A stretch of 64,000 nt of DNA from Megaleporinus macrocephalus (GCA_021613375.1 CM038727.1:2579668-2643667); one strand, 5' to 3'; positions 23,877 through 39,189 are shown, counted from the first letter of the stretch. Program-made: numbers and translations. Notes: a model not told the origin generated them from the sequence alone.

Positions 23877-25996
23877 CAGTAGATCTTAAAGAAGAAATAT
23901 CAGATCTGCTGATACTCAGAGTTTCAATATCAGGATCAGCATCTTCACCAGGTTGTGTGTTGATGAATCTGCTGAACATTTGTTTCTATTAAATCAGTTA
24001 CCAAGGTGCTGAGAACAATGGCAACAACTCCGGAGTTTGCGGATATTGGATTGCTGGTCAAAAAATATCTGGACCGCATCCGAGGCCCCAGCACAGCTCT
24101 GGGTGAGTAACAGAACCCAGAACCTTCTCTGGACACCAGGGCAGCAGAATAGAGTAGGCTGGCGTTGGTCCATTCCAGCAGATAGAAATATATCAGTTGA
24201 CGATGACCACTCAAACTCAGTCAGGCACCATTTGGTAATGTGACTTGATGATCAGAACATCTGCTGATCCTTTCAGAACCAGGAACTGAGCTACAGGTGG
24301 GGGTTGATGCAGAGGCGGAGGCCCTGCAAACCATCTTCTGCCCTCACCTGGACTCGCTGTACTCACAGCTTGGTAAGTACCGGAGATGGTCAGTGCAAAT
24401 ATATGAAGAGTGAAAACGATGCAGCTGGAGAACTGACAGTGTGTATTAATGTGAATCCAGTGGATGAGATGCTGACAGGGCTGTTGGTCCAGCTGGCTGC
24501 CAACGCCCTGATCTTCCTCCGTAGGGTGAACGGAGAACCTCCAGGTGAGTCATCATAATAACATTCAGGTAAAAGTAGGAATCATGTTTAACGTTAACAT
24601 GAACCTGTATCCATTCATTCTTTCTCAATGAACTAGTGAACAACATCGACTCCAAGGCGGCCATCGTCACCAAGGCCTTGGATGCCATCCTGGAGGAACT
24701 CGTCACCGGGAAGGATCAGCATCTCAGTGAGTAAAGCAAATGAGCACCAGAAACTAAAGATGGAGCCCATGTGGTAACAGCTGATATGAGCAGAAAGAGC
24801 TGATCATCTTTAGATCTTAAGAAGTAGTAACATCAGATCAGCTGATCCTCAAGTCTTCAATATCAGGATCACCATCTTTACTAGGTTCTGTGATGAACAA
24901 CTGCTAATATTTATTTCTATTAAATCAGTCCACGACTTCCTTACTTTGATGTCCGCGGCTCCTGACTACAAGGACATTGTAGAGGTGCTGGCGCCCCTGC
25001 TGGACGCCGCTAGGATTTATTACTGCGGACGTCTGGGTGAGTAGAGAACCTAGTAGCTTGATGATGATCATAATAACTGAGAAAGTGTAAAGAACTGCTA
25101 ATGTTTCATCAGGATTTATTAGTTAGTTATTAATCTTCATCTGAACTCATACTAATTCTGCTCGGGCTCGTTTTACGAGGTGACTCTGAGTCCAGTTTGT
25201 ATGCGAGCAACACAAACATCAGAGTCAGGTCCAACCACAGTGATGGATCTGGACAGCTGTTGATGTTTCTTCATGTTACAGCACGACAGCAGACCGAAGA
25301 GGTGGAGGCTCTGGCTGAGTCCACCACGGACAATTTGAAGAGGACGGCACCGAAAAATCAGCCGCCTCAGCCTCAGCAGCCTCAGCAGCCTCGGTCACGT
25401 CACCCACCTCAGCAGCCTCGGCCGCGTCACCCACCTCAGCAGCCTCGGCTGCGTTACCCACCTCAGCAGCCTCGGCTGCGTTACCCACCTCACCCACCTC
25501 AAACAATTCAGCTGCCTCAGTCAACTCAACCGCCTCAGCTGCGTAAGCCACCTCAGCAGCCTCGGCCGCGTCACCCACCTCAGCTGCCTCAGTCATCTCG
25601 GGGTGAGTAAAGAAAACAGATCTCAGATTCTGTTAACATGAACACACACTCTTACAAATAAAGGTACTTACTCAGATCTTGGGTTGGATACACGTCTCTA
25701 GAGATAACTTCATTTGTAGTGCACAGAGAGTGTCCCGGGGTGAAGCCTCCTCCTCGTCCTCGATCCGAAACCCAATATGGACCAAGAAATCAGTGGCCGC
25801 GTCACCAAGGACCTACTCGTCCTGGAGTGCCGCAGCGCCAGTGGGAGGAGGAGGCCACTGAGAGGAACCATGGCCCTGGACACCAGTACAGACAGGAGGC
25901 CAGAGGGAGACGTGGTGGAGATCGGGGACGAGGACGAAAGAGACCGGACTGGTGGCAGCACGATGACCGATGTCTATGAACATCAACTACATCATC

Positions 25997-26302
25997 TTAA
26001 AATCAAGCCCAATTTCTTCAATCTACCCCAACCTCCTAAAATCAAACCCTACCTTCTTCAATCAACCCCAACCTCCTAAAATCAACTCCAACCTCGTAAA
26101 ATCAACTCCAACCTCCTAAAATCAACTCTAACCTTCTTTAATCAACCCCAACCTTCTAAAATCAACCCCAACCTTCTAAAATCAACCCCAACCTCCCTCT
26201 AATCAACTCCAACATCTCACAATCAACCCCAACCTCCTTTAATCAACCCCAACCTCCTTCCTTCAATCAACCCCACCTATAGCAATCAAACCAAATCTCC
26301 AG
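25997..26302. repeat. 3' minisatellite behind copy 2 stop
   Basis: CCCCAACCTCCTAAAATCAA-type units, fewer than behind copy 1, ending in A-rich sequence. Confidence 0.85.
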
Positions 26303-26361
26303 CAAAAAAAAAAATAATAAAAAAAATATTAAAATATGCTACAACTTTTTTTTTTTGGTGT

Positions 26362-26647
26362 AATATATTGTTCAGGTTCTACTGAGAGTCTACAGGCTTC
26401 ATTAGTGTAATACAGTGTTCAGGTATGTTACTGAATGTTCTGCTGAGGGTCTACAGGCTTTATTAGTGTAATACAGTGTTCAGGTATGTTACTGAATGTT
26501 CTGCTGTGACTCTAGAGGCTTTATTAGTGTAATACTGTGTTCAGGTATGTTACTGAACATTCTGCTGAGGGTCTACAGGCTTTATTAGTGTAATACTGTG
26601 TTCAGGTATGTTACTGAACGTTCTGCTGAGGGTCTACAGGCTTTATT
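26362..26647. repeat. 61-bp tandem repeat, about 5 units, copy 2
   Basis: CAGGCTTTATTAGTGTAATA-led units; the longest of the three visible arrays. Confidence 0.8.
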
Positions 26648-27193
26648 ATTGTTTCTTTTTCTCTGATAATTAAAGACCTTTATGTTTATATGCGTCACAT
26701 GAACAGATGTTAGTTGGAATCTGCTGAACACTGATGTACTTAGTACTAAACACTGCTGTCTGTACTAGACTGGTAAAACTTCCTAATACAGAACCCTACG
26801 TTCTAGCTAATAACCAGGTGGGTGTGAGGTACAAACTCAGGAAACTGTGGCTATGCAGTGACGTATATATTAATATATAATATAGTTTAATCTGTGTATG
26901 TATCTATGTGTAAACATATGTTCTCATTCTAAACTCCACCTGATCCAGTTTAGAAAGTGTGTTTTAGTGTTAATCAGTTCTACAAGTGTTCAGCTTTACA
27001 GTCATACGAGTCTTTATTAGAATCTACTGTAGTTATTAATCAACCACACACCTTTACAGCTTCTACACTCACTGACCCCCAAAACCTGAAACCTGTAGCA
27101 CAATTATGATAATTAGTAACTCATGTAGTCTCTCCATTGTCCTGATACACTAAACCATAAGTACATTCTCTACCTTAACACTCATTTATCAAC
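26648..27193. other. Gene-free stretch, unit 2
   Basis: Nearly identical to 7387-7930. No gene seen. Confidence 0.6.
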
Positions 27194-30100
27194 TCTGAAC
27201 ACACTTTTACACTGAACACACTTCCTACACTATATACATCATTAAACACTGAACACACTTCCTACATTACACACATCATTAAACACTGAACACACTTCCT
27301 ACATTACATACATCATTAAACACTGAACACACTTCCTACATTACATACATCATTAAACACTGAACACACTTCCTGCATTACATACATCATTAAACACTGA
27401 ACACACTTCCTACATTACACATCATTAAACACTGAACACACTTCCTACATTACACACATCATTAAACACTGAACACACTTCCTGCATTACACACATCATT
27501 AAACACTGAACACACTTCCTACATTACACACATCATTAAATACTGAACACACTTCCTACACTACACACATCATCAAACACTGAACACACTTCCTACACTA
27601 TATACATCATTAAACACTGAACACACTTCCTACATTACATACATCATTAAACACTGAACACACTTCCTACATTACACACATCATTAAACACTGAACACAC
27701 TTCCTACATTTCACATCATTAAACACTGAACACACTTCCTGCATTACATACATCATTAAACACTGAACACACTTCCTACATTACACATCATTAAACACTG
27801 AACACACTTCATACATCACACACATCATTAAACACTGAACACACTTCCTACACTACACACATCATTAAACACTGAACACACTTCCTACACTACACACATC
27901 ATTAAACACTGAACACACTTCCTACACTACACACATCATTAAACACTGAACACACTTCCTACATTACACATCATTAAACACTGAACACACTTCCTACACT
28001 ACACACATCATCAAACACTGAACACACTTCCTACACTATATACATCATTAAACACTAAACACACTTCCTACATTACACACATCATTAAACACTGAACACA
28101 CTTCCTACATTTCACATCATTAAACACTGAACACACTTCCTACACTACACACATCATCAAACACTGAACACACTTCCTACACTATATACATCATTAAACA
28201 CTGAACACACTTCCTACATACACACATCATTAAACACTGAACACACTTCCTACATTACACATCATTAAACACTGAACACACTTCCTACATCACACACATC
28301 ATTCAACACTGAACACACTTCCTACACTACACACATCATTAAACACTGAACACAATTCCTACACTATATATATCATTAAACACTGAACACACTTCCTACA
28401 CTATATACATCATTAAACACTGAACACACTTCCTACATTTCACAAAATTAAACACTGAAAACACTTCCTACATTACACACATCATTAAACACTGAACACA
28501 CTTCCTACATTACACACATCATTAAACACTGAACACACTTCCTACATCGCACATCATTAAACACTGAACACACTTCCTACACTACACACATCATTAAACA
28601 CTGAACACACTTCCTACATTACACACATCATTAAACACTGAAAACACTTCCTACATTACACACATCATTAAACACTGAACACACTTCCTACATCGCACAT
28701 CATTAAACACTGAACACACTTCATACACTACACACATCATTAAACACTGAACACACTTCCTACATTTCACATAATTAAACACTGAACACACTTCTTGCAT
28801 TTCACATCATTAAACACTGAACACACTTCCTGCATTACATAAATCATTAAACACTTAACACACTTCCTACATTACACATCATTAAACACTGAACACACTT
28901 CATACATCACACACATCATTAAACACTGAACACACTTCCTACACTATATACATCATTAAACACTGAACACACTTCCTACATTACACATCATTAAACACGA
29001 ACACACTTCCTACATTACAACATCATTAAACACTGAACACACTTCCTACATACACATCATTAAACACTGAACACACTTCCTACACTATATACATCATTAA
29101 ACACTGAACACACTTCCTACACTACACACATCATTAAACACTGAACACAATTCCTACACTATATACATCATTAAACACTGAACACACTTCCTACATTACA
29201 CATCATTAAAGACGGAACACACTTCCTGCATTACATACATCATTAAACACTGAACACACTTCCTACACTATATACATCATTAAACACTGAACACACTTCC
29301 TACACTATATACATCATTAAACACTGAACACACTTCCTACATTACACATCATTAAAGACGGAACACACTTCCTGCATTACATACATCATTAAACACTGAA
29401 CACACTTCCTACACTATATATATCATTAAACACTGAACACACTTCCTACACTATATACATCATTAAACACTGAACACACTTCCTACATTACACATCATTA
29501 AACACTGAACACACTTCCTGCATTACATACATCATTAAACACTGAACACACTTCCTACTTCACACACATCATTAAACACTGAACACACTTCCTACACTAC
29601 ACACATCATTAAACACTGAACACACTTCCTACATTACACAAATCATTAAACACTGAACACACTTCCTACATTACATACATCATTAAACACTGAACATACT
29701 TCCTACATTACAAACATCATTAAACACTGAACACACTTCCTACATTACACATCATTAAACACTGAACACACTTCCTGCATTACACATCATTAAACACTGA
29801 ACACACTTCCTGCATTACATACATCATTAAACACTGAACATACTTCCTACATTACAAACATCATTAAACACTGAACACACTTCCTACATTACACATCATT
29901 AAACACTGAACACACTTCCTGCATTACATACATCATTTAACACTGAACACACTTCCTACATTACACACATCATTAAACACTGAACACACTTCCTACATTA
30001 CACATCATAAACACTGAACACACTTCCTACATACATACATCATTAAACACTGAACACACTTCCTACATTACACATCATTAAACACTGAACACACTTCCTA

Positions 30101-32912
30101 CATTACACACATCATTAAACACTGAACACACTTCCTACATTACACACATCATTAAACACTGAACACACTTCCTACATTACACACATCATTAAACACTGAA
30201 CACACTTCCTACATTACATACATCATTAAACACTGAACACACTTCCTACATTACACATCATTAAACACTGAACACACTTCCTACATTACATACATCATTA
30301 AACACTGAACACACTTCCTACATTACAAACATCATTAAACACTGAACACACTTCCTACATTACACATCATTAAACACTGAACACACTTCCTGCATTACAT
30401 ACATCATTTAACACTGAACACACTTCCTACATTACACACATCATTAAACACTGAACACACTTCCTACATTACACATCATAAAACACTGAACACACTTCCT
30501 GCATTACATACATCATTAAACACTGAACACACTTCCTACATTACACATCATTAAACACTGAACACACTTCCTACATTACACACATCATTAAACACTGAAC
30601 ACACTTCCTACATTACACACATCATTAAACACTGAACACACTTCCTACATTACACATCATTAAACACTGAACACACTTCCTACATTACACACATCATTAA
30701 ACACTGAACACACTTCCTACATTACACATCATTAAACACTGAACACACCTCCTACATTACACACATCATTGAAAACTAAACACACTTCCTACATTACACA
30801 CATCATTAAACACTGAACACCCTTCCTACATTACATACATCATTAAACACTGAACACACTTCCTACATTACAAATCATTAAACACTGAACACACTTCCTA
30901 CATTACACACATCATTAAACACTGAACACACTTCCTACATTACACATCATTAAACACTGAACACACCTCCTACATTACACACATCATTAAACACTGAACA
31001 CACTTCCTACATTACACACATCATTAAACACTGAACACACTTCCTACATTACACACATCATTAAACACTGAACACACTTCCTACATTTCACATAATTAAA
31101 CACTGAACACACTTCCTGCATTATATACATCATTAAACACTGAACACACTTCCTACATTACACACATCATTAAACACTGAACACACTTCCTACATTACAC
31201 ACATCATTAAACACTGAACACACTTCCTACATTTCACATAATTAAACACTGAACACACTTCCTGCATTATATACATCATTAAACACTGAACACACTTCCT
31301 ACATTACACATCATTAAACACTGAACACACTTCATACATCACACACATCATTAAACACTGAACACACTTCCTACACTACACACATCATTAAACACTGAAC
31401 ACACTTCCTACACTATATACATCATTAAACACTGAACACACTTCCTACATTACATACATCATTAAACACTGAACACACTTCCTGCATTACATACATCATT
31501 AAACACTGAACACACTTCCTACACTATATACATCATTAAACACTGAACACACTTCCTACACATACACATCATTAAACACTGAACACACTTCCTACATTAC
31601 ACATCATTAAACACTGAACACACTTCCTGCATTACATACATCATTAAACACTGAACACACTTCCTACATTACACATCATTAAACACTAAACACACTTCCT
31701 ACATTACACACATCATTAAACACTGAACAAACTTTCTACACTACACACATCATTAAAAACTGAACACACTTCCTACACTACACACATCATTTAAACACTG
31801 AACACACTTCCTACATTACACACATCATTAAATACTGAACACACTTCCTATATTACATACATCATTAAACACTGAACACACTTCCTACATTACACCATCA
31901 TTAAACACTGAACACACTTCCTACATTACACACATCATTAAACACTGAACACACTTCCTACATTACACACATCATTAAACACTGAACACACTTCCTACAT
32001 TACACACATCATTAAACACTGAACACACTTCCTACATTACACACATCGTTAAACACTGAACACACTTCCTACATTACACACATCATTAAACACTGAACAA
32101 ACTTTCTACACTACACACATCATTAAACACTGAACACACTTCCTACACTACACACATCATTTAAACACTGAACACACTTCCTACATTACACACATCATTA
32201 AATACTGAACACACTTCCTATATTACATACATCATTAAACACTGAACACACTTCCTACATTCCACACATCATTAAACACTGAACACACTTCCTACATTAC
32301 ACACATCATTAAACACTGAACACACTTCCTACATTACACAACATTAAACACAGAACACACTTCCTACATTACACACATCGTTAAACACTGAACACACTTC
32401 CTACATTACACACATCATTAAACACTGAACAACTTCTACACTACACACATCATTAAACACTGAACACACTTCCTACACTTACACACATCATTAAACACTG
32501 AACACACTTCCTACATTACACACATCATTAAATACTGAACACACTTCCTATATTACATACATCATTAAACACTGAACACACTTCCTACATTCCACACATC
32601 ATTAAACACTGAACACACTTCCTACATTACACACATCATTAAACACTGAACACACTTCCTACATTACACACATCATTAAACACTGAACACACTTCCTACA
32701 TTACACACATCGTTAAACACTGAACACACTTCCTACAGTACACACATCATTAAACACTGAACACACTTCCTACATTACACACATCATTAAACACTGAACA
32801 CACTTCCTACATTACACACATCATTAAACACTGAACACACTTCCTACATTACACACATCGTTAAACACTGAACACACTTCCTACAGTACACACATCATTA
32901 AACACTGAACAC
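27194..32912. repeat. 37-bp minisatellite array, unit 2 (about 5.7 kb)
   Basis: Same unit as in unit 1; roughly 150 units, almost twice the unit 1 length. It contains higher-order repeats: a block with GAACAAACTTTCTACACTAC and ATCATTTAAACACTGAAC recurs around 31720-31860, 32090-32230 and 32420-32560. These point to recent multi-unit duplication inside the array. The right boundary is the same as in unit 1. Confidence 0.95.
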
Positions 32913-33398
32913 CTGTTTCTATTGGAGAACACTGGCATGTACATCACACACCCATGTACTAATTACCTGAACCCAGCGCTCACAGGTGAACACACGTCTG
33001 GCTCAACGTTAGAAATCAGCACCTGAGCTCCATAAAGAGAACACAGGTTCCACATCTTGGTTGGAGCTACAATGGAGGCTGATTCTGGACAAAGAGGACG
33101 TTGAGGAGGAAGAGCACCAGCAACCATCACAGATGAGATCTGTCCGCTTTGGTTGACCATGTTGTGAAGCATGGGTTGAGTTGTCTGGGTGGTGGGAAGA
33201 TGGTCCAGCCTAATTGGAGCTGCTTCACTGCAGCAAACATCATCCAGACGTTTGGAGAAGAGAAGAAGCGAGTAGACCTACTACTGAACTCCTACAGCTG
33301 AACTGTGTCCACCACTGTACTACTGCAGTGTAGTATCAGTACTTACAGTCACTTACAGTCACGTTTCATTACAAACCCCTCACATCATGTTTCTGCAG
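32913..33398. other. Unassigned stretch after the minisatellite, unit 2
   Basis: Homologue of 11018-11485. No gene supported. Confidence 0.4.
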
Positions 33399-33714
33399 AG
33401 CTGCTAGACCACCCCTCACTGGAGGAAGAAGACGTCTGTTCCCCCCAGAGCAGCAAGAGACCACCATTAACACAATCAGAGACCACTATAGCAACATTCA
33501 CCACAACTTCAACAGCAGCACATCATTACCCACAACACCACACTCAGCTACATCCACTCAGTGAGCTTATCTGCTCTGGGTGGTCTCCTGAAACACATCC
33601 AGAACTCATGAAGCAGATCTACAGGTTCTGTTTCAGCTCAGCTCTGACGGAGTGAAGCAGCTGCAGTATGAATATGTGCTAGTACGCTGTGCTGTCCTCT
33701 CACTGGTCCTGTAA
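33399..33714 (+). CDS. Possible small coding unit, unit 2
   Basis: After a TTTCTGCAG acceptor the frame reads ELLDHPSLEEEDVCSPQSSK and stays open through GWSPETHPELMKQIY before a missing G near 33622 shifts it to an early stop at 33655. The acidic ELL phrase recalls the ELLESED and LLEEPP phrases of main-gene exons 2 and 6. Unit 2 also lacks a C near 33494 relative to units 1 and 3, so the uninterrupted frame may itself be an artefact. No start codon or partner exon is proven. Confidence 0.25.
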
Positions 33715-35302
33715 TCCACTGTCCTGGAACACAGCACTGAGTACTGAATGTCTGTCTCATACAGTCATACAATACTGGACTGGTGGGTTTCAGAGAGGGA
33801 TGGAGTTGGTGGTGATGTTGCTGCAGTGGAACACAAGCTCCTGTACTTTGATGAAGCTGCAGATGAAGGAACATCCAGGAACTCCTTCCCTTCACCAGTG
33901 GAACCAGAGCTGTCCGGTTTGGTGTCGTCTGGTACAGAGTAAGTTCCCACCGGGTTCCTCAAGTACTGAACTGGTTCATCATGTATGGTCAGTGGAGCTG
34001 ATCAAGTGGACAGTAGGTGGAGACTCAACACTCAGCAGCTCTTCAATCAGCCAACATCACTAACATCTACGAAAAGCTTTAGTGGAGTCGTTTGTTTGGG
34101 CCTTGATTGGCAAAAGTTTTGGAACCCCAGATTGTGTTTATTCTTGTTGTGGCTGATACTCAATAATAACCTCCCAGTGACCTCATACTGAGTCTGATCT
34201 CCACAACAATGTCCAAGTCCAGGACAGCTAAACTACAGTCTCGAGTGCTGGACTGGAATACTACAACACTTCCATCAGCGTTTGAGAAACACTCCACCAG
34301 CGGCGTTTGTTTTTAGGCCCCACGCTCAGCAGCGCTGCCCTGTCTCGGAGAAATGAAGTTATCCCGGGCCGACCCTCCGGCTCCAGAGCGCAGCGCGAGC
34401 TCCACCAAAGCACTTTAACGCTAACAGATTCCCGTGATCCGTCTAACAGCTCCGGCTTTTTCACAACTTCTGCTGTTGCCATTAAGCAGACTACAACAGA
34501 ACTGTAAACAGTAGAACAGACTCTGAACAAGAAGTGGCATCAGGGTGGCGTACGGCGCCGGCAGCTAACGTAAAAACAGCTCTAGTGGACAAAAATCAGT
34601 TTAAATATCAACAAAGCTCATGAATGAACTGACAAACACAAAAACTAATGATTTTATTCATTTCAGTAGTGAAAATGTTTAATTTCAGTTTTCGTTATTT
34701 TGTTTGTTTTAGTTAACGACAATAACCTGGTGTGTGTGTGTAATGGTTCAATGGTAGCCCCAGGTTAACTGTAAAGTGTAAGGACTCAGACTCAGGAGGT
34801 GTTATACCATCTATTTACAAGGTTTATTTACTCAGAGCAGTGAAAAGTAAACAAAAATAGTCCAACAGAACGCTAGCGTGAGGAGTCCGGGGGAGTGAGC
34901 AGTGGTCCTGCAGCAGGCTGAGAGGTGGTCCCTTTGGGCAGGCTGGACGGTGCACAAGGCCACTGATGTGGGTTCGCTGCCTACCTGAAACACCGCTGGG
35001 TCACAGTGCGGTCCTGGAGAGAGAGGAGAGAGAGACCAGCCAGTGAAACCAGTGGAGACCCCAACAGTTCCCGGAAGTTCTCAGCAGACGGTAGCAGTGC
35101 TGTGGAGCTGCAGCAGCATAGACCACCTGTGATGCACTTTTAAGGGTAAGACATTTAAATATTCAGAATGTATATTATCAGTACATCTGATTCTAATTAC
35201 CATGTGTATTAAAGTATGTTAGTGGATTATCCCCTCTAACTGTGGTAGATTTAGGGATGTTAACACACACAGATTAGCATACTGACTATATATATATATA
35301 CA
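33715..35302. other. Non-coding spacer with repeat-like segments, unit 2
   Basis: Homologue of 11801-13399. No gene is supported. A 64-codon frame at about 33748-33942, ending at a GTAAGT donor-like site, is shared with units 1 and 3, but units this recent would share it anyway. Confidence 0.5.
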
Positions 35303-35604
35303 CAGTCCCGTGCAAAAGTATTCAGCCCCTTTGAACTTTTCAACCTTTTGCCACATTTCAGGCTTCAAACATTAAGATATGAAATTGTATTTTTTTTGTG
35401 AAGAATCAACAACAAGTGGGACACAATCTTGAAGTGCAACAAAATTATTTGGATATTTTAAACTTTTTTTTAGAAATAAAAAAATGAAAAGTGGGGCGTG
35501 CAATATTGTTCAGACCCTTTACTTTCAGTGCAGCAAACTCACTCCAGAAGTTCAGTGATCTCTGAATGATCCAATGTTGACCTAAATGACTGATGATGAT
35601 AAAT
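35303..35604 (+). mobile_element. Tc1-like element, 5' end complete, unit 2
   Basis: Full 5' terminal region beginning CAGTCCCGTGCAAAAGTATT, up to the LINE insertion point. It retains the 188 bases lost from unit 1. Confidence 0.9.
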
Positions 35605-37770
35605 ATCATCATATCGGTGGTTCACTTCCGGCGCCGTGCTGAGCGGAAGCCCCTCCAGTAGCTCCGTCTTTTGTGTACTGTTTTTAGCCGTTTTTAGCCG
35701 TTTTCCTTACTTTTTCTTTCTTTTACACGTGTTTATCACTAGTTTAGTGGTTATTTTTGTTGTTCTAAGGACATGGAATCTGTTCCTGTGAGCGCTTGCA
35801 GGACTAACTTTGTTTACATGCGGGAAGAGCTGCTTGCACTGCGAACAATGAGACGCGCCGGCAAGAGACATCACATTCCGGCCGACCACTGAAGCCCCCC
35901 TTTCTCCCCCTCCGCACACCTTTACTGCTGAACAGGTCAGAGCTGAGCTGAGGAGACTACACACAAGGAAGGCAGCTACTGAAGTCCTGTTTGGCTGGGC
36001 TGGGGGCTCCCCTTCAGCACATCTTCAACCTGAGTCTGCGCTTGGGGAGGGTCCCCACACTGTGGAAGACATCATGCCTGGTTCCAGTACCCAAGAAGGC
36101 ACGACCCGTGAGCTCAATGACTACAGACCGGTGGCTCTTACATCACATGTCATGAAGACCCTGGAACGACTGCTTCTACACAGCCTCAGACCCCAGGTTC
36201 AACATGCAATGGACCCCCTGCAGTTCGCCTACAGGGAAAGTGGGAGTGGAGGATGCCATACTGTACTTTCTCCATAGGACCCACTCTCATCTGGACAGGG
36301 GGGGCAGCGCTGTGAGAGTCATGTTCTTTGATTTTTCCAGCGCCTTCAACACCATTCAGCTCCTCCAACTAAGAGACAAGCTGCTGAGGATGCAAGTGAG
36401 TCTACATCTGGTCTCCTGGATCACTGACTACCTCACTGGCAGACCTCAGTATGTCAGACTGAAGGACTGCAAATCAGAGACTGTGGTCCGCAGCACAGGA
36501 GCACCACAGGGTACTGTACTCTCCCCATTCCTCTTCACACTCTACACCTAGACACTCTAGACTTCCAGTACAACTCTGAGTCGTGCCACATGCAGAAGTT
36601 CTCGGACGATACTGCCATTGTGGCCTGTGTACGGGGAGGGCAGGAGGAAGAGTACAGACATCTTGTGGACGACTTTGTGTTGTGGTGCCGTAGGAACAAC
36701 CTGCTTCTGAACGCCTCCAAGACCAAGGAGATGGTGGTGGACTTCCGAAGGGCCAGGCCACTCACACAGCCTGTCTCTATTGAGGGGGTTGATGTGGAGA
36801 TGGTTAGGACCTACAGGTATCTCGGTCTGCACCTGGATGATAGATTGGACTGGTCAGCCAGTACCCTGTACAGAAAGGGGCAGAGCCGGCTTTACTTTCT
36901 GAGGAAACTGGGATTCTTTAACATCTGTAGGAAGCTCCTGCGGATGTTCTATCAGACTGTGGTGTCCAGCTGTCTTTTCTATGCTGTGGTGAGCTGGGGA
37001 GGCAGCATGAAAAAGAGAGACGAGATGCGTCTGGACAAGCTGGTCAGACGTGCGGGGTCCGTGGTTGGTGTGGAGCTAGAGTCTGTGGCTACGGTAGCAG
37101 AGGGGAGGACACTGCACAAACTGCTCTCCATCATGGATGATGATGGTCACCCACTGCACACCATCATCATGGAACAAAGGAGCAAGTTCAGTGGCAGGTT
37201 CCTGTCACAGAGCTGCTCTACAGACAGACTCAGGAGATCCTTTGTCCCGAGATCAGACTCTTCAATTCCTCCCAGTGGAGCCGGAAGAGGAAGGAGGACA
37301 GATGAGGAACAAGTCCCTTAATTCACATTACAGTTTATTTTTATTTGTACTGTAATCACATTACTGTACACCTGCACTCCTCGGACACTATTGACACTTT
37401 ACTGGACATCTTATGTCAGAACTCATAGATACTATTGACACCTTGCCAGACATCCTGTACATTTGCACTCCTGGACACTATTTGACACTTTGCTGTACAT
37501 CTTGTACATTTTGAACTCCTGGACACTATTTAACACTTTGCTCTACATCCTGTACATTTGCACTCCTGGACACTATTTGACACTTTGCTGTACTTCCTGT
37601 ACATTTGCACTCCTGGACACTATTTAAACGCTATTTAATTTTTATATACCTTATTGTTTTTTTGTACTATGTTTGTAACTGCTGCTGGCTGCTAAATTTC
37701 CTTCGGGATCAATAAAGTATCTATCCATCTATCCATCTATCCATCTATCTATCTATCTATCTATCTATCT
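35605..37770 (+). mobile_element. Internally deleted LINE inside Tc1, unit 2
   Basis: Same element and same insertion point as 13517-15707. A one-base loss near 36109, a two-base loss near 36233 and an insertion with a stop at about 36549 break the N-terminal RT part. The C-terminal part from FSDD onward (36590-37321) is open for 243 codons. The 3' end is (ATCT)n. Confidence 0.85.
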
Positions 37771-38962
37771 AGAATCCACCTGTGTGGAATCAAGTCTCCG
37801 TATGAATGCACCTCTGTGACTGTCTCAGAGTTCTGTTTAAAGCCCAGAGAGCATCATGAAGACCAAGGAACACATCAGGCAGGTCCGAGATACTCTTGTG
37901 GAGAAGTTTAAAGCCGGATTTGGATACAAAAAGATTTCCCAAGCTTTAAACATCTCAAGGAGCACTGTGCAAGCGATCATATTGAAATGGAAGGAGTATC
38001 AGACCACTGCAAATCTACCAAGACCCGGCCGTCCCTCTAAACTATCAGCTCAAACAAGGAGAAGACTGATCAGAGACGCAGCCAGGAGGCCCATGATCAC
38101 TCAGAATGAACTGCAGAGATCTACAGCTGAGGTGGGAAATCTGTCCATAGGACAACAATCAGTCATACACTCCACAAATCTGGTAGGAAGAAAGGCATTT
38201 CTCAAAGATATCCAGAAAAAGTCTTGTTTAAAGTTTGTCACAAGCCACCTGGGAGACCCACCAAACATGTGGAAGAAGGTGCTCTGGTCAGATGAAACCA
38301 AAATCCAACTTTTTGGCCACAATGCTAAACAACACAGCTCATCACCCTGAACACACCATCCCCACTGTCAAACATGGTGGTGGCAGCATCATGGTTTGGG
38401 TCTGTTTTTCTTCAGCAGGAACGGGAAGATGGTTAAGATTGATGGGAAGATGGATGGAGCCAAATACAGGAGCATTCTGGAAGAAAACCTGCTGGAGTCT
38501 GTAAAAGACCTGAGACTGGGACGGAGTCTTATCTTCCAACAAGACAATGATCCAAAACATAAAGCTAAATCTACAATGGAGTGGTTCCCAGATAAACGTA
38601 TCTAGGAATTAGAATGGCCAAGTCAAAGTCCAGACCTGAATCCAATCGAGAATCTGTGGAAAGATCTGAAAACTGCTGTTCACAAACTTCATCCAACCTC
38701 ACTGAGCTCCAGCTGTTTTGTAAGGAAGAATGGACAAAAGTCTTAGTGTCTTGATGCAAAACTGATAGAGACATACCCCAAACTACCTGCAGCTGTAATC
38801 ACACCAAAAGGTGGTGCTACAAAGTATTAATGCCCCACTTTTCAGTTTTTTATTTCTAAAAAAAGTTTAAAATATCCAATAAATTTCTTTCCACTTCACG
38901 ATTGTGTCCCACTTGTTGTTGATTCTTCACAAAAAATTACAATTTCATATCTATATGTTTAT
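37771..38962 (+). mobile_element. Tc1-like transposase relic, 3' fragment, unit 2
   Basis: Nearly identical to 15708-16902. A one-base loss near 38137 joins two pieces, so 37856-38350 is open for 164 codons including [11 protein letters not shown], but it then stops. The later landmarks FQQDNDPKHKA and NPIENLWKD lie in other frames. The 3' end is truncated at an AT tract. Confidence 0.9.
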
Positions 38963-39189
38963 GTTATATATATAATATATAAACGAAAAGTAAATGACAT
39001 CTGATCACCTGAATATTGGTCTGAATATATTGAAGGGGAAACTGCATTGTGAGGTAACGCTGATCATTTGGGTAAAAAGGTGTCTTGTGAATTTTAACTC
39101 ACCCAGCGTTGATACCCAGGTAGCTGATACCACTGTGTGTCTAATCCTTTCTTCTGTTTTTATTTCCATCTCTTACTTTATTTTTCCAG

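Larger units (their letters stand above)
20979..25979 (+). pseudogene. Copy 2 of the 16-exon gene, broken only in exons 1 and 2
   Basis: Exons: 20979-21229, 21614-21681, 21781-21867, 22310-22378, 22478-22564, 22645-22728, 22971-23075, 23143-23271, 23358-23447, 23998-24102, 24277-24372, 24440-24544, 24637-24726, 24929-25036, 25282-25602, 25720-25979. Exon 1 lacks two bases just after the cysteine pair, giving TAG at codon 13. Exon 2 lacks one C. The two losses total three, so exons 3-16 are open and in one frame. Exon 10 has lost one codon in frame relative to copy 4, and exon 15 is 81 bases (27 codons) shorter, a VNTR length change. If the two small indels are base-calling errors, this copy is functional. 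The product is unrecognised. Confidence 0.75.
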
